A program made the position numbers and the translations under genes. The notes under the pieces are model-generated. The model saw only the letters and a program-made list of their open reading frames with translations, made no database searches and had not been told where the DNA came from. Below are positions 33,338 to 42,109 of a stretch of DNA of 43,475 bases, piece by piece. Origin of the DNA: an uncultured Bacteroidota bacterium. Its GTDB lineage: Bacteria; Bacteroidota; Bacteroidia; NS11-12g; UBA955. Numbering within the stretch: the stretch's first letter is position 1; every line of letters begins with the position of its first letter. The DNA lies in contig CALMKH010000215.1 in the NCBI GenBank assembly GCA_937867025.1, positions 1 through 43,475 of the forward strand, given 5' to 3'.

Positions 33338-33824
33338 GTTTTTTTTGAATAGTGATACCAAATCATATCTCAGGAACCTGGAAGCAGAGTTCGGCGAATC
33401 AACAAATGCGATAAGGCTGGAATTAAACAAGTTTGAAAAAGCCGGAATGCTTTTGTCTGAAATGGAGGGCAATAAGAAGTATTTCAAGGCCAATGTCAAG
33501 CATCCTCTTTTCAAGGATATCAACAATATTGTTTTTAAGTACATCGGCCTGGACTGGATTGTTGATTATGTGGTTCAGAAACTGGGTAATCTTGAAAAGG
33601 TCTATCTCACAGGATCTTTTGCCAACGGCCTGGACGGCAAATCAATCGACCTGATTTTTGTCGGTACCATAAATGAGGATTTCCTGGAGGAGTTGTGCCA
33701 GAAGGTCAAAAAGAAATTACGCAAGGAGATATCTTACAAGGTGATTGACAACGAAGAATTAATAATACTTTTGAAACCGGATACGCGCTCGAAATATCTC
33801 TTGCTTTGGGAGAGCGAAAAATGA
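33288..33824 (+). CDS. Winged-helix regulator with a nucleotidyltransferase-like C-terminal domain
   Basis: 178 residues. An N-terminal winged helix spans about 1-70 (SSKTRVKLLLKFFLNSD; EFGESTNAIRLELNKFEKAGML). A C-terminal domain from about residue 105 opens with VYLTGSFANGLDGKSIDLIFVG, the GS-x-(n)-G/D pattern of minimal nucleotidyltransferases. The usual second acidic residue pair is not obvious, so it may be inactive. Similar proteins, to my knowledge uncharacterised, sit at the head of Bacteroidota polysaccharide loci before UpxY. Position and the operator at its own promoter suggest an autoregulator of the locus. Confidence 0.8.
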   Translation: MIQTLISSKTRVKLLLKFFLNSDTKSYLRNLEAEFGESTNAIRLELNKFEKAGMLLSEMEGNKKYFKANVKHPLFKDINNIVFKYIGLDWIVDYVVQKLGNLEKVYLTGSFANGLDGKSIDLIFVGTINEDFLEELCQKVKKKLRKEISYKVIDNEELIILLKPDTRSKYLLLWESEK

Positions 33825-33851
33825 CGGAAAGTATTACAGGAACATATTAAT

Positions 33852-33866
33852 ATACTTTATTAGTAT
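33852..33866 (+). repeat. Small AT hairpin in the UpxY leader
   Basis: ATACT TTATT AGTAT is a perfect five-pair stem-loop about 100 bases before the UpxY-like gene. It is too weak to be a terminator by itself but belongs to the same leader as the larger stem. Confidence 0.3.
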
Positions 33867-33881
33867 GTAATAAAATATTAG

Positions 33882-33953
33882 CCGAAACCGTTGGTGCGGC
33901 TAGCTTACAAATTAAAACCGCTTAGTTTCGGATGGGACTGAGAGGGCTTTGCC
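33882..33953 (+). ncRNA. Structured 5' leader RNA element before the UpxY-like gene
   Basis: CCGAAAC (33882-33888) pairs with GTTTCGG (33925-33931), and GCGG (33896-33899) with CCGC (33918-33921) inside it, leaving an 18-base apical loop. A second small hairpin, AGGGC TTT GCCTT, lies just before the ATG at 33961. The sequence contains ACTGAGAGGG but lacks the rest of a TPP riboswitch. It is a candidate target for the NusG paralogue or a pausing/attenuation element. Confidence 0.45.
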
Positions 33954-33960
33954 TTGAGAA

Positions 33961-34467
33961 ATGGAAACGCGCACAACATGGTATGTGATTTACACCAGGT
34001 CAAGACAGGAAAAAGTTGTCGCCGAAAGATTGAGCACGGCGGGATATGAAGTGTACCTGCCGCTTATAAAAGTCATTTCACAGTGGAGCGACAGGAAGAA
34101 GCTGGTCGAAAAGCCCCTGTTCAATTCATATGTCTTCATAAGGGAAGTAAAAGAAACTGACAGAATCAAAGGGTTCACCGGGGTGGTAGGGTTTCTGAAA
34201 TATGACAACAAGCCTGCAAGGGTTCAGCAACGGGAAATAGAAACACTGAAATCCATCATCAGGCATGGTTATGATGTCAGCGAACTCGGCGATCCTTCAT
34301 TGCTGGTAAAGGGCTCGAAAGTGATGGTAATGGGCGGCCCGCTTAAGGGTAATGTCGGGGAATTGTATGAAAATTCCGAAAGTGAATGGTTCATCATTCA
34401 TTTTGAAAATATCGGGAACAGCATTAAGGTAAAGATCCCCGGAAAATTATTAAAAAAACTAGAATGA
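33961..34467 (+). CDS. UpxY/RfaH-like NusG paralogue (transcription antiterminator)
   Basis: 168 residues. The NGN domain spans about 1-105 (WYVIYTRSRQEKVVAERL; FNSYVFIRE; VVGFLKYDNKPARV). A KOW-type domain follows at about 115-168 (LVKGSKVMVMGGPLKGNVGEL). It is shorter than housekeeping NusG and lies at the head of a polysaccharide export operon, the usual place of UpxY proteins, which help RNA polymerase read through long capsule operons. A structured leader precedes it, and it overlaps the Wzm gene by four bases (ATGA). It probably acts in cis on the long downstream transcript. Confidence 0.93.
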   Translation: METRTTWYVIYTRSRQEKVVAERLSTAGYEVYLPLIKVISQWSDRKKLVEKPLFNSYVFIREVKETDRIKGFTGVVGFLKYDNKPARVQQREIETLKSIIRHGYDVSELGDPSLLVKGSKVMVMGGPLKGNVGELYENSESEWFIIHFENIGNSIKVKIPGKLLKKLE

Positions 34468-35312
34468 CAGAAGAGAAATACGATCTTGTGATCAAGCCGA
34501 AAAGCTCGCTGCTTGATATTAATTTTAAAGAGCTCTGGAAGTATAAAGACCTCCTGTTCCTTTTTGTAAAACGGGATTTTGTTTCTGTTTACAAACAGAC
34601 CATACTTGGCCCGGTCTGGTTTTTTATCCAGCCGATCCTTACCACCATTGTCTTTACCATCATATTCGGCAATGTGGCTAAGCTGGATACGGATGGTTTG
34701 CCGGCACCGCTTTTTTACCTCACCGGTATCACGTTCTGGAACTATTTTGCATCCTGCCTTACGGCCACCAGCAATACCTTCGTGTCCAATGCCAGCATAT
34801 TTGGCAAGGCTTATTTTCCAAGGCTGATAACCCCTTTGTCGGTGGTGATTTCCAACCTGATCAAGTTTGGCGTTCAATTCATACTGTTTCTCTGTGTTTT
34901 TTTGTATTACTATTTTACGGATGACAGGATACAGCCCAATGCTTACATGCTGTTATTGCCTGTATTTGTGATCATCATGGCGGGATTGGGCCTTGGATTC
35001 GGAATACTTATTTCATCCCTTACCACCAAGTACAGGGACTTCACGTTCCTTGTAGGTTTTGGTGTTCAGCTCCTGATGTACGCATCACCGATCATTTATC
35101 CCTTTAGCAAGCTCAGTGCTGAGTGGCGCTTCTGGCTTAATCTCCTGAACCCGATGAGCTCGATCATAGAAGCCATAAAATACGGCTTTTTGGGGAAAGG
35201 GGTTTTTGATCTCTTTTATTTATCAATCAGTTTTATTTACATGGTAGTCGTTCTTGTTACAGGTGTAATAGTCTTCAACAAGATAGAAAAAAACTTCATG
35301 GATACAGTCTAA
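34464..35312 (+). CDS. wzm: ABC-2 type polysaccharide exporter permease (Wzm)
   Basis: 282 residues with six membrane helices and the ABC-2 polysaccharide family opening SSLLDINFKELWKYKDLLFLFVKRDF...YKQTILGPVWF (segments quoted separately). Later stretches include FWNYFASCL, GLGFGILISSLTTKYRDF and an IIYPFSKLSAEWRFWL loop near the C-terminus, all typical of Wzm/KpsM/RfbA-type permeases. It forms the channel for undecaprenyl-linked O-polysaccharide. The Wzt gene follows after six bases. Confidence 0.94.
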   Translation: MTEEKYDLVIKPKSSLLDINFKELWKYKDLLFLFVKRDFVSVYKQTILGPVWFFIQPILTTIVFTIIFGNVAKLDTDGLPAPLFYLTGITFWNYFASCLTATSNTFVSNASIFGKAYFPRLITPLSVVISNLIKFGVQFILFLCVFLYYYFTDDRIQPNAYMLLLPVFVIIMAGLGLGFGILISSLTTKYRDFTFLVGFGVQLLMYASPIIYPFSKLSAEWRFWLNLLNPMSSIIEAIKYGFLGKGVFDLFYLSISFIYMVVVLVTGVIVFNKIEKNFMDTV

Positions 35313-35318
35313 TATATA

Positions 35319-36578
35319 ATGCAGGTCATTAAAGTAGAGAATATCTCAAAGCAATACAGGCTGGGTGAAGTGTCATCCAAAACCCTGTCACACGATTTCA
35401 AGCGCTGGATATACCGCCTGCGCGGGAAAGAAGATCCGTTCCTGAAAATAGGAGAAGCCAATGACAGGAGTGTCAGGGGTACATCCGAATACGTCTGGGC
35501 CTTAAAGGACATCAGTTTTAACGTCCAACAGGGAGAAGTCCTTGGCATTATCGGCAAGAACGGGGCCGGCAAAAGCACGCTGCTGAAAATACTTTCAAGG
35601 GTTACATCGCCGACTACGGGAAGCATTAGCGTAAGAGGAAGGATGGCGAGCCTGCTTGAAGTGGGAACAGGATTTCACCCGGATCTTACAGGTCGAGAAA
35701 ATGTTTTTCTTAACGGGGCCATCATGGGCATGAGCAAGACAGAGATCAAAAGCAAGTTTGATGAGATCGTTAATTTTTCCGGGGTCGAAAGATATATTGA
35801 CACACCCGTAAAACGCTATTCTTCCGGCATGTATGTGCGTCTTGCCTTTGCTGTGGCGGCACACCTGGAGCCGGAAATACTTATAATAGATGAAGTGCTT
35901 GCTGTCGGGGATGCGGAGTTCCAGAAGAAATGCCTTGGAAAAATGAAAGATGTGAGTCTTGAAGGAAGGACAGTGATATTTGTAAGCCATAACCTGGACA
36001 CCATTAAAACGATCTGCAGCCGGGGGATACTTTTAAAGCACGGCAACCTGATCCAGGACGGTTCTATCGACGATGTCATAGAAACATATATCAAAAGCCA
36101 GATCAATACAACGGAGAGTTTTTACGAATTCAAAGTGGATGAAAGCGAAAACCTGGATTGTTTTCCTGTGAGTTTTAAAATTGAAAACAAAAAAGGGCAG
36201 CTGGTCAATGAGGTGCCCGCATACGAAAAATTTACCATTAAGATCAAGGTGGTCCTCCGGAAAAAAATTGAGCATTTTGTTTGTGCCATTGGTTTCTGCA
36301 CGAACCTGAACCTGCCATTAAGGACCATATGGAGCACTCCGAAAGACCTGGAAAAAGGTGAGCATGACATATTGTTCCATATGGATAATGTGTTTTTCGA
36401 AACCGGGTCATACATTATCAACCTTGGGATTTCAACCTATGAAAGAACACTGTTCTCAAAGGAGAATTTCAATACGCTCACCATCTCGGACATATCTTCA
36501 GACGACAAGCCTGAAAGTGTATTGCGGATAAAAGGAGCCGGCATCATTCTAAACACTGAAAAAGTAGAGATCATATAA
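35319..36578 (+). CDS. wzt: ABC transporter ATP-binding protein with C-terminal O-antigen-binding domain (Wzt)
   Basis: 419 residues. The ATPase domain (about 1-250) has Walker A GIIGKNGAGKSTLL, signature YSSGMYVRLAFAVA, Walker B EILIIDEVLAVGD and switch His FVSHN. A C-terminal beta-sandwich (about 265-419; FPVSFKIENKKGQL, FTIKIKVVLRKKIEHFVCAIGF) matches the Wzt_C domain. In characterised systems that domain recognises the capped end of the glycan. So export here is probably coupled to a terminal modification; the following FkbM methyltransferase is a candidate for that cap. Confidence 0.94.
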   Translation: MQVIKVENISKQYRLGEVSSKTLSHDFKRWIYRLRGKEDPFLKIGEANDRSVRGTSEYVWALKDISFNVQQGEVLGIIGKNGAGKSTLLKILSRVTSPTTGSISVRGRMASLLEVGTGFHPDLTGRENVFLNGAIMGMSKTEIKSKFDEIVNFSGVERYIDTPVKRYSSGMYVRLAFAVAAHLEPEILIIDEVLAVGDAEFQKKCLGKMKDVSLEGRTVIFVSHNLDTIKTICSRGILLKHGNLIQDGSIDDVIETYIKSQINTTESFYEFKVDESENLDCFPVSFKIENKKGQLVNEVPAYEKFTIKIKVVLRKKIEHFVCAIGFCTNLNLPLRTIWSTPKDLEKGEHDILFHMDNVFFETGSYIINLGISTYERTLFSKENFNTLTISDISSDDKPESVLRIKGAGIILNTEKVEII

Positions 36579-37334
36579 ATGAATATAGCAGGATATTTAA
36601 AGAACCAGTTCAGGAACAGAACTAAAAAAATGCGGCAGTTGCGCAACAGAATCTTTAAGGACAGGAAAAATTACCATATTTCATTTTCTCAAAGCGGTGA
36701 AGATATTATTGTTGATTTTATCTTTAAGAACATTCTGAATCAACCGAAATTCACATATTGTGACGTAGGTGCCCACCATTCCACATATATAAGCAATACA
36801 GCGCTGTTCTATAAAAACGGATTGAAGGGAATCTGCATCGAACCTGATCCGACGCTTTTTGCAGAGATTAAGGCGAACAGGCCGAATGACATCTGCCTGA
36901 ATTGCGGGATTGGGTTTGGCGGCAAAGATGCCGTTGAAGAACTTGATTTCTATATCATGTCTGCCAAGTCCCTGAACACATTTTCAAAAGAGGAAGCGGA
37001 AAGGCTGGACCGGCAGGGTGAATACAAGATTGTGGAAACCAGGAAGATCAAGACCTACAATATTAACCGGATATTTGATGAATATTTTGTGCCGGATTTT
37101 CTTTCGGTCGATGTGGAAGGGATAGATTTTGAAATTATAAAATCCATAGACCTCACAAAGAACCGCCCTAAAGTGATCTGCGTTGAGACGGCCGAGTTTT
37201 CTCCGGTGCCTCCGGGAATGAAGGTGTATGAATCCGTAAACTATCTGAAAGAGCACGGTTATATATATTATGCCGACACTTATAACAACAGCATTATGCT
37301 TGACGGCGAGCACCTGAAGAACATAAGTAAATGA
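36579..37334 (+). CDS. FkbM-family methyltransferase
   Basis: 251 residues. After a basic N-terminal segment comes the SAM-binding fold: FSQSGEDIIVDFIF, YCDVGAHHSTYISNTALFY (motif I), GICIEPDPTLF and, near the C-terminus, PDFLSVDVEGIDFEIIKSID, the FkbM signature. It is expected to O-methylate a sugar. It starts immediately after the Wzt stop and overlaps the next gene by four bases. Capping methylation for Wzt recognition, or internal methylation, are both possible. Confidence 0.9.
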   Translation: MNIAGYLKNQFRNRTKKMRQLRNRIFKDRKNYHISFSQSGEDIIVDFIFKNILNQPKFTYCDVGAHHSTYISNTALFYKNGLKGICIEPDPTLFAEIKANRPNDICLNCGIGFGGKDAVEELDFYIMSAKSLNTFSKEEAERLDRQGEYKIVETRKIKTYNINRIFDEYFVPDFLSVDVEGIDFEIIKSIDLTKNRPKVICVETAEFSPVPPGMKVYESVNYLKEHGYIYYADTYNNSIMLDGEHLKNISK

Positions 37335-38197
37335 TAATCGTTAAGGTATATGGTGGTCTTGCCGGGCAGATGATGCAATATGCTTTTGCATGTTTCCTGG
37401 AGTTAAAGCGCCGCGAGGAGGTAAAAATCGATATTTCATTTTTTGGCGGACAGGCCCGGAATAATTCATTCAGGAAATTTGAGCTAATCAACTGGAATAC
37501 AAAATTTTGTATAGCTTCTGAAGAAGATTATAATTATATTTTTTCAAAAGTAAAACTAAAGGATAAGATCAATTACAGGTTGTTTAAAAAAGAAGTGGAA
37601 AACAGGAATTATTTCAGGGAAAAACTTCCTTTCCGCTTCGACCCGGATGTTTTAAACACTGACTATAGTATTTTTGACGGGTACTGGGTCAATCATGACT
37701 ATATAGATCAGGTAAAGGGGCGGCTGCTTAAAGACTTTACACCGCGATATCCTATATCCGATAAGAACAAGGAGGTTCTTCACATGATGGAATCTTCAAA
37801 TTCCGTTTCCATTCATTTCAGGCGCGGCGATTATGTGGATTCAATTCATGATGTCTTGAAAAAGGATTATTATACGGAGGCCATTGATCATATAAAACAA
37901 ACGGTTGAAAATCCCCGGTTTTTTGTTTTTTCCGATGATCTTGAATTTGTAAAGCATACTTACGAGTTTCCGGGAGAGGCTTTATTCATTGACCACAACA
38001 AACTTGATGAATCTTACTGGGATATTTTTCTCATGAGCAAATGCAGGCATAACGTAATCGCCAACAGCGGTTTCAGCTACTGGGGAGCCTGGCTCAATCA
38101 GCATAAAAACGCCATCGTGGTGGCTCCTTCCAACTGGATGGAAACAGAGAACAGCATAAGTGATAATCTTCTTCTGAAACACTGGCACATCATTTAG
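37331..38197 (+). CDS. Glycosyltransferase family 11 (alpha-1,2-fucosyltransferase-like)
   Basis: 288 residues. It opens with VKVYGGLAGQMMQYAFA, the GT11 GxGNQ-like strand-loop in a variant form. The GDP-fucose-binding HFRRGDYVD motif is at about residues 160-168. The C-terminal part has FVFSDDLEFVKHTY, a DIFLMSKCRHNVIANSGFSYWGAWLN segment (shortened here) and a final VVAPSNWM. GT11 enzymes transfer L-fucose from GDP-Fuc. GDP-fucose synthesis genes (gmd, fcl) are not in the window, so they must be elsewhere if the assignment holds. Confidence 0.9.
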   Translation: MIIVKVYGGLAGQMMQYAFACFLELKRREEVKIDISFFGGQARNNSFRKFELINWNTKFCIASEEDYNYIFSKVKLKDKINYRLFKKEVENRNYFREKLPFRFDPDVLNTDYSIFDGYWVNHDYIDQVKGRLLKDFTPRYPISDKNKEVLHMMESSNSVSIHFRRGDYVDSIHDVLKKDYYTEAIDHIKQTVENPRFFVFSDDLEFVKHTYEFPGEALFIDHNKLDESYWDIFLMSKCRHNVIANSGFSYWGAWLNQHKNAIVVAPSNWMETENSISDNLLLKHWHII

Positions 38198-38209
38198 AAA
38201 ACTCAATTA

Positions 38210-40057
38210 ATGGAATTATATATAGGAATTAACTTTGAAGGCCATGATTCGGCGATCTTTGTACTTGAACCTGAAAAAAATGAGGTGTTCGCCATTTCAA
38301 CGGAAAGGATAACGCGCTTTAAGCATGATACTGTTTTTCCCCTCCCGCCGATTGAAAAATATATACAGTACAGTGGGATAGACCCGAACTCCGTCACCAG
38401 GATTGTATGCGGCAATTCGAAGGTGATGCAGAAATCTTCCAGGGCAAGGCTCAATCAATACGAAAGGGAAATGTTCTACAGAGAACTTATGGGTGAAAAA
38501 TATCTCAAGGGATATAAGAAAAAGAAAGCTGAATTTGATGCGTTATCTCCTGTAAAAAAGACATTTTCACTGATATTCAAAGGCAAATACAGACAATATC
38601 TGAATGTTGAGCGTTCGGAAGAGACCATTTTCCAGAAAGATCTGGTGAACCAGGTATTGAAAACATATTTTCCGAAAGCGGAGATCAGGCTGGATTATTT
38701 TGATCACGAGGAATGCCATGCCGTATCGAGCTATGTCACATCACCGTTTTATGATGATGTGCTTTTGATAACGATGGACGGGCATGGAGATCACAATTGT
38801 TTTTCAAGGGCATATGTTGTAAAGAACGGTAGCATGAAGCTGGTAAGCGAATCCATATCTCCCGATAAATTCCTGCATTTTACAGGAAAGTATACAAGAT
38901 ACTGGGACGAATGTTCCATAGGGGGCATGTACACGTATTTTACCTGGAAACTGGGCTTTACACCCAATGCCGATGAAGGTAAAGTGGAAGCCCTTGCCGC
39001 ATTCGGAAATCATAAGAATGAGATCTACGACAAGCTCTGGAAATGTTTTTCCATCTTCGAAAACGAAATCAATATCGGCATCAGGGTTCACAAGGAGGAG
39101 GCAGAAATATTGTTCAGCCAGGATGAATTCAATACGTTCATGAACACCTATAAGAAGGAGGATATTGCCGCAGCCATACAGAAATTCCTCGAGGAGTTCA
39201 TGTTGATCTATATCAAAAAGCTGATGGACAGGACGGGTATAAAAAACCTTTGCTTCAGCGGCGGAGTATTTGCCAATGTGATTCTTAACCTTAGGGTATT
39301 TGAGGAATTAACCCCGAACATTTATATCATTCCAGCGATGGCGGATGACGGAAGCGGTGAAGGTGCCTGTTATGCCGCATGCCTGAACGACGGGAAATCA
39401 CTGGATGACCTTAAATGGCTCAAGGAAAAGAAATACATGCCTTATTTCGGTACCTCTTATTCAAGAGAGCAAATTCTTGAATCATTAAACCGGAATACCG
39501 GTATACAGGTTACCGACATGAAGGACAGCTGGCCTGAAAAGGCGGCGGATCTTGTCGCTCAGGGGAAAGTCGGGGCGATATTCCACGGCCGCATGGAATG
39601 GGGTCCACGGGCCTTGGGAAACCGCAGCATAATAGCTGATTGCCGTGATCCGGAAATTACAAAAAAGATCAACGGTTCGATTAAAAACCGACCATTGTTT
39701 CAGCCATTCTGCCCGTCCATACTTGAAGAAGAAAGAGAAAGGCTTTTTGAAAAATCATACTCTAACAAGCACATGACATGCGCGTTCCGGATGAAACAGG
39801 AATTCAGGGATAAAATACCGGCGTCTGTTCACGTGGACGGTACCGGCAGGGCGCAGTTCGTGGAAGAAAAAGATAATCCGATGTATTACCGTTACCTGAA
39901 GGAGCTCAAAAAACTCACGGGTTTCGGCGTAAGCATCAACACGTCTTTTAACAAGCATGGCAGGACCATTGTTGAAACCCCGGAAGATGCATTGCGTGAT
40001 TTCCTGGATACAAATATGGATTTTGTCATGCTGGAAGGTTATTTAATTACAAGATGA
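38210..40057 (+). CDS. Carbamoyltransferase (NodU/CmcH family)
   Basis: 615 residues. The N-terminal Kae1-like domain carries INFEGHDSAIFVL, a HxxxHA motif (DHEECHAVSSY) and ITMDGHGDH for metal binding. The C-terminal domain carries the YrdC-like carbamoyl-adenylate chemistry (GAIFHGRMEWGPRALGNRSI) and FGVSINTSFNKHGRTIVETP. The enzyme uses carbamoyl phosphate and ATP to carbamoylate a hydroxyl of a sugar. Within this operon it should decorate the exported glycan or its nucleotide-sugar precursor. It overlaps fdtA by four bases. Confidence 0.94.
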   Translation: MELYIGINFEGHDSAIFVLEPEKNEVFAISTERITRFKHDTVFPLPPIEKYIQYSGIDPNSVTRIVCGNSKVMQKSSRARLNQYEREMFYRELMGEKYLKGYKKKKAEFDALSPVKKTFSLIFKGKYRQYLNVERSEETIFQKDLVNQVLKTYFPKAEIRLDYFDHEECHAVSSYVTSPFYDDVLLITMDGHGDHNCFSRAYVVKNGSMKLVSESISPDKFLHFTGKYTRYWDECSIGGMYTYFTWKLGFTPNADEGKVEALAAFGNHKNEIYDKLWKCFSIFENEINIGIRVHKEEAEILFSQDEFNTFMNTYKKEDIAAAIQKFLEEFMLIYIKKLMDRTGIKNLCFSGGVFANVILNLRVFEELTPNIYIIPAMADDGSGEGACYAACLNDGKSLDDLKWLKEKKYMPYFGTSYSREQILESLNRNTGIQVTDMKDSWPEKAADLVAQGKVGAIFHGRMEWGPRALGNRSIIADCRDPEITKKINGSIKNRPLFQPFCPSILEEERERLFEKSYSNKHMTCAFRMKQEFRDKIPASVHVDGTGRAQFVEEKDNPMYYRYLKELKKLTGFGVSINTSFNKHGRTIVETPEDALRDFLDTNMDFVMLEGYLITR

Positions 40058-40458
40058 AACACCCACACCTGATCCACTTTAAAAAAATCGGAAAACCTTC
40101 TGAAGGCTATATATCCATTTTTCAGAATGGTGCTGAGGGCATGCCGTTTGATATCAAACGGACTTTCTGGACGTATTATACGCCTCAGGAAGTCATAAGG
40201 GGCCGCCATGCCCATTATGAAACGGAAATGATACTGATCGCTGCAGCAGGGAAGATCATCGTTTCTACGGAAATGCCCGGAAACAAGACAGACACATTCG
40301 TTCTGGAAAATCCTGACAGCGGTCTTTATATTCCGAAACTATGCTGGCACACCATGCAATACTCGCATAATGCCGTTCAGCTGGTACTGGCTTCCTCGGA
40401 ATACAGTGAAAGCGATTATATAAGGGCATACGAAGATTTCAAAAACATTCAGCCATGA
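40054..40458 (+). CDS. fdtA: FdtA-like sugar 3,4-ketoisomerase (WxcM C-terminal type)
   Basis: 134 residues, a single RmlC-like cupin. The active-site pair lies in [12 protein letters not shown] (the RGxHAH motif of FdtA/TylM3-type isomerases). Other family stretches are [15 protein letters not shown] and [14 protein letters not shown]. It should convert dTDP-4-keto-6-deoxyglucose to the 3-keto sugar (the galacto product for FdtA, the gluco product for QdtA; the sequence alone does not decide). It overlaps both neighbours. RmlA and RmlB, which make the substrate, are not in the window. Confidence 0.88.
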   Translation: MKHPHLIHFKKIGKPSEGYISIFQNGAEGMPFDIKRTFWTYYTPQEVIRGRHAHYETEMILIAAAGKIIVSTEMPGNKTDTFVLENPDSGLYIPKLCWHTMQYSHNAVQLVLASSEYSESDYIRAYEDFKNIQP

Positions 40459-41006
40459 TACATCCGCTGGCAGACGTCAAATCCGTGAATATCGGTCCTG
40501 GCACCAGGGTATGGCAATTCGCCGTTATCCTGGAAAATGCCCGTATAGGAAAGGATTGCAATATCAATTGCCATACGTTCATCGAAAATGACGTGATAAT
40601 CGGCGACCGCGTCACCGTTAAAAGCGGTGTTTATCTCTGGGACGGGTTGAGGGCAGAGGATGATGTGTTCATTGGTCCCTCCGCCGCCTTTGTAAACGAT
40701 CCTTTTCCAAGGTCGAAACACTATCCTGCAGAATTCAGGAAAATCCATCTTAAAAGAGGATGCAGCATTGGGGCGAATGCCACTGTGCTCGGCGGAATTA
40801 CAATAGGAGAATATGCACTTGTAGGCGCGGGCAGTGTCATAACAAAGGATGTAAAACCTTTCGCATTAATGGTTGGCAATCCGGCCAGGCAGACCGGATG
40901 GGTGAATGAAGCGGGGGAAAAACTAACCACCACCGGCGACGGATGGAAAGATACGAAAGGCAACAGGTATAGGGAAACGGAAGGCCGCCTTGAAATAATA
41001 AAATGA
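40455..41006 (+). CDS. fdtC: FdtC/WlbB-like sugar N-acetyltransferase (left-handed beta helix)
   Basis: 183 residues. Hexapeptide repeats fill the first 150 residues ([46 protein letters not shown]). A loop reading [13 protein letters not shown] is the landmark of WxcM-N/FdtC/QdtC transferases. The catalytic His is probably in [10 protein letters not shown]. It transfers acetyl from acetyl-CoA to the 3-amino group made by the next gene product. In Xanthomonas WxcM, this domain and the FdtA domain are fused; here they are separate adjacent genes. Confidence 0.9.
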   Translation: MIHPLADVKSVNIGPGTRVWQFAVILENARIGKDCNINCHTFIENDVIIGDRVTVKSGVYLWDGLRAEDDVFIGPSAAFVNDPFPRSKHYPAEFRKIHLKRGCSIGANATVLGGITIGEYALVGAGSVITKDVKPFALMVGNPARQTGWVNEAGEKLTTTGDGWKDTKGNRYRETEGRLEIIK

Positions 41007-42109
41007 ATATACCATATTTAAACCTTAAGCAGATAAACCTGAATTATTCTGCAGAATTGATGGATGCCATGAAATCCGTACTTGACAGCGGCTGGTTTAT
41101 TCTCGGCAAGAGTCTTGAACAATTCGAAAAAGAATACGCTTCTTACAACCGGACAAAGCATTGTGCGGGACTGGCCAACGGCCTAGATGCGCTGATATTG
41201 TCATTAAAGGTCCTTGGTATAAAGGAGGGCGATGAAGTCATAGTGCCTTCCAATACCTATATAGCTTCCTGGCTGGCTGTATCTTATGTAGGGGCTAAAC
41301 CGGTCCCGGTAGAACCGCGATGGGAAACATGCAATATTAACCCGGAACTGATCGAGGAAAAAATAACGAATAAGACCAAAGTCATTATGCCGGTCAATCT
41401 TTACGGGCAGGCGGCGGAACTGGACAAGATCATGGCGATTGCACAAAAACACGGCCTGAATGTCCTTGAAGATAATGCACAGGCTCAGGGTGCGGTTTGC
41501 AATGGCAGGCTTGCCGGCAGCTGGGGGCACATCAACGCAACGAGTTTTTATCCGGGCAAAAACCTTGGTGCATTAGGCGATGCAGGGGCCATAACCACTG
41601 ACAGTGATGAACTTGCCGCTAAAATAAAAATTATCCGCAATTATGGTTCCGAGAAAAAATATTATAATGAAACAAAGGGAGTCAATTCCCGGCTGGATGA
41701 ACTCCAGGCAGCTTTCCTGAGCGTTAAACTCAGGAATCTGGACGACGTGAACAGGGAAAGGCAAAAGCTGGCCGGGCTTTACGATGCGGGACTAAACGCT
41801 ATAGAAGGTCTTACAATACCTTCGGTTGCAGACGGCTGCACATCCGTTCATCATATCTACCAGGTGAGAACAGAAAAGAGGGATGAGCTCCAAAAGTACC
41901 TGAATGAAAAAGGCATAGGAACGCTAATCCATTATCCGATCCCTTCACACCTGCAGCAAGCCTATTCCGATCTGGGATATAAAAAGGGCGATTTCCCAAT
42001 CGCGGAAAAAATATCGGAAACCACGCTCAGCATTCCCCTGTACCAAGGACTGAAGGAAGAAGAAGTGCTCTATATTGTGGATATGATCAAGTCATTTTTT
42101 AATGCCTGA
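41003..42109 (+). CDS. fdtB: FdtB-like sugar aminotransferase (DegT/DnrJ/EryC1 family)
   Basis: 368 residues. It is PLP-dependent; the Lys that forms the internal aldimine lies in [17 protein letters not shown]. The PLP pocket also shows [14 protein letters not shown] and EDNAQAQGA, and [15 protein letters not shown] is typical of the DegT family. It should aminate the C3 keto group to give dTDP-3-amino-3,6-dideoxyhexose. With FdtA and FdtC it predicts dTDP-Fuc3NAc or dTDP-Qui3NAc. It overlaps the next glycosyltransferase by eight bases. Confidence 0.92.
   Translation: MNIPYLNLKQINLNYSAELMDAMKSVLDSGWFILGKSLEQFEKEYASYNRTKHCAGLANGLDALILSLKVLGIKEGDEVIVPSNTYIASWLAVSYVGAKPVPVEPRWETCNINPELIEEKITNKTKVIMPVNLYGQAAELDKIMAIAQKHGLNVLEDNAQAQGAVCNGRLAGSWGHINATSFYPGKNLGALGDAGAITTDSDELAAKIKIIRNYGSEKKYYNETKGVNSRLDELQAAFLSVKLRNLDDVNRERQKLAGLYDAGLNAIEGLTIPSVADGCTSVHHIYQVRTEKRDELQKYLNEKGIGTLIHYPIPSHLQQAYSDLGYKKGDFPIAEKISETTLSIPLYQGLKEEEVLYIVDMIKSFFNA

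Noticed and set aside
33931-33960. ACTGAGAGGG as part of a TPP riboswitch (CTGAGA box)
   Set aside because: The second conserved half of the THI element is absent and the gene downstream has no link to thiamine.
39828-39840. GTTCACGTGGAC in the carbamoyltransferase gene as a further parS site
   Set aside because: One arm lacks a base and the symmetry is broken; it is explained by coding sequence (VHVDGT).
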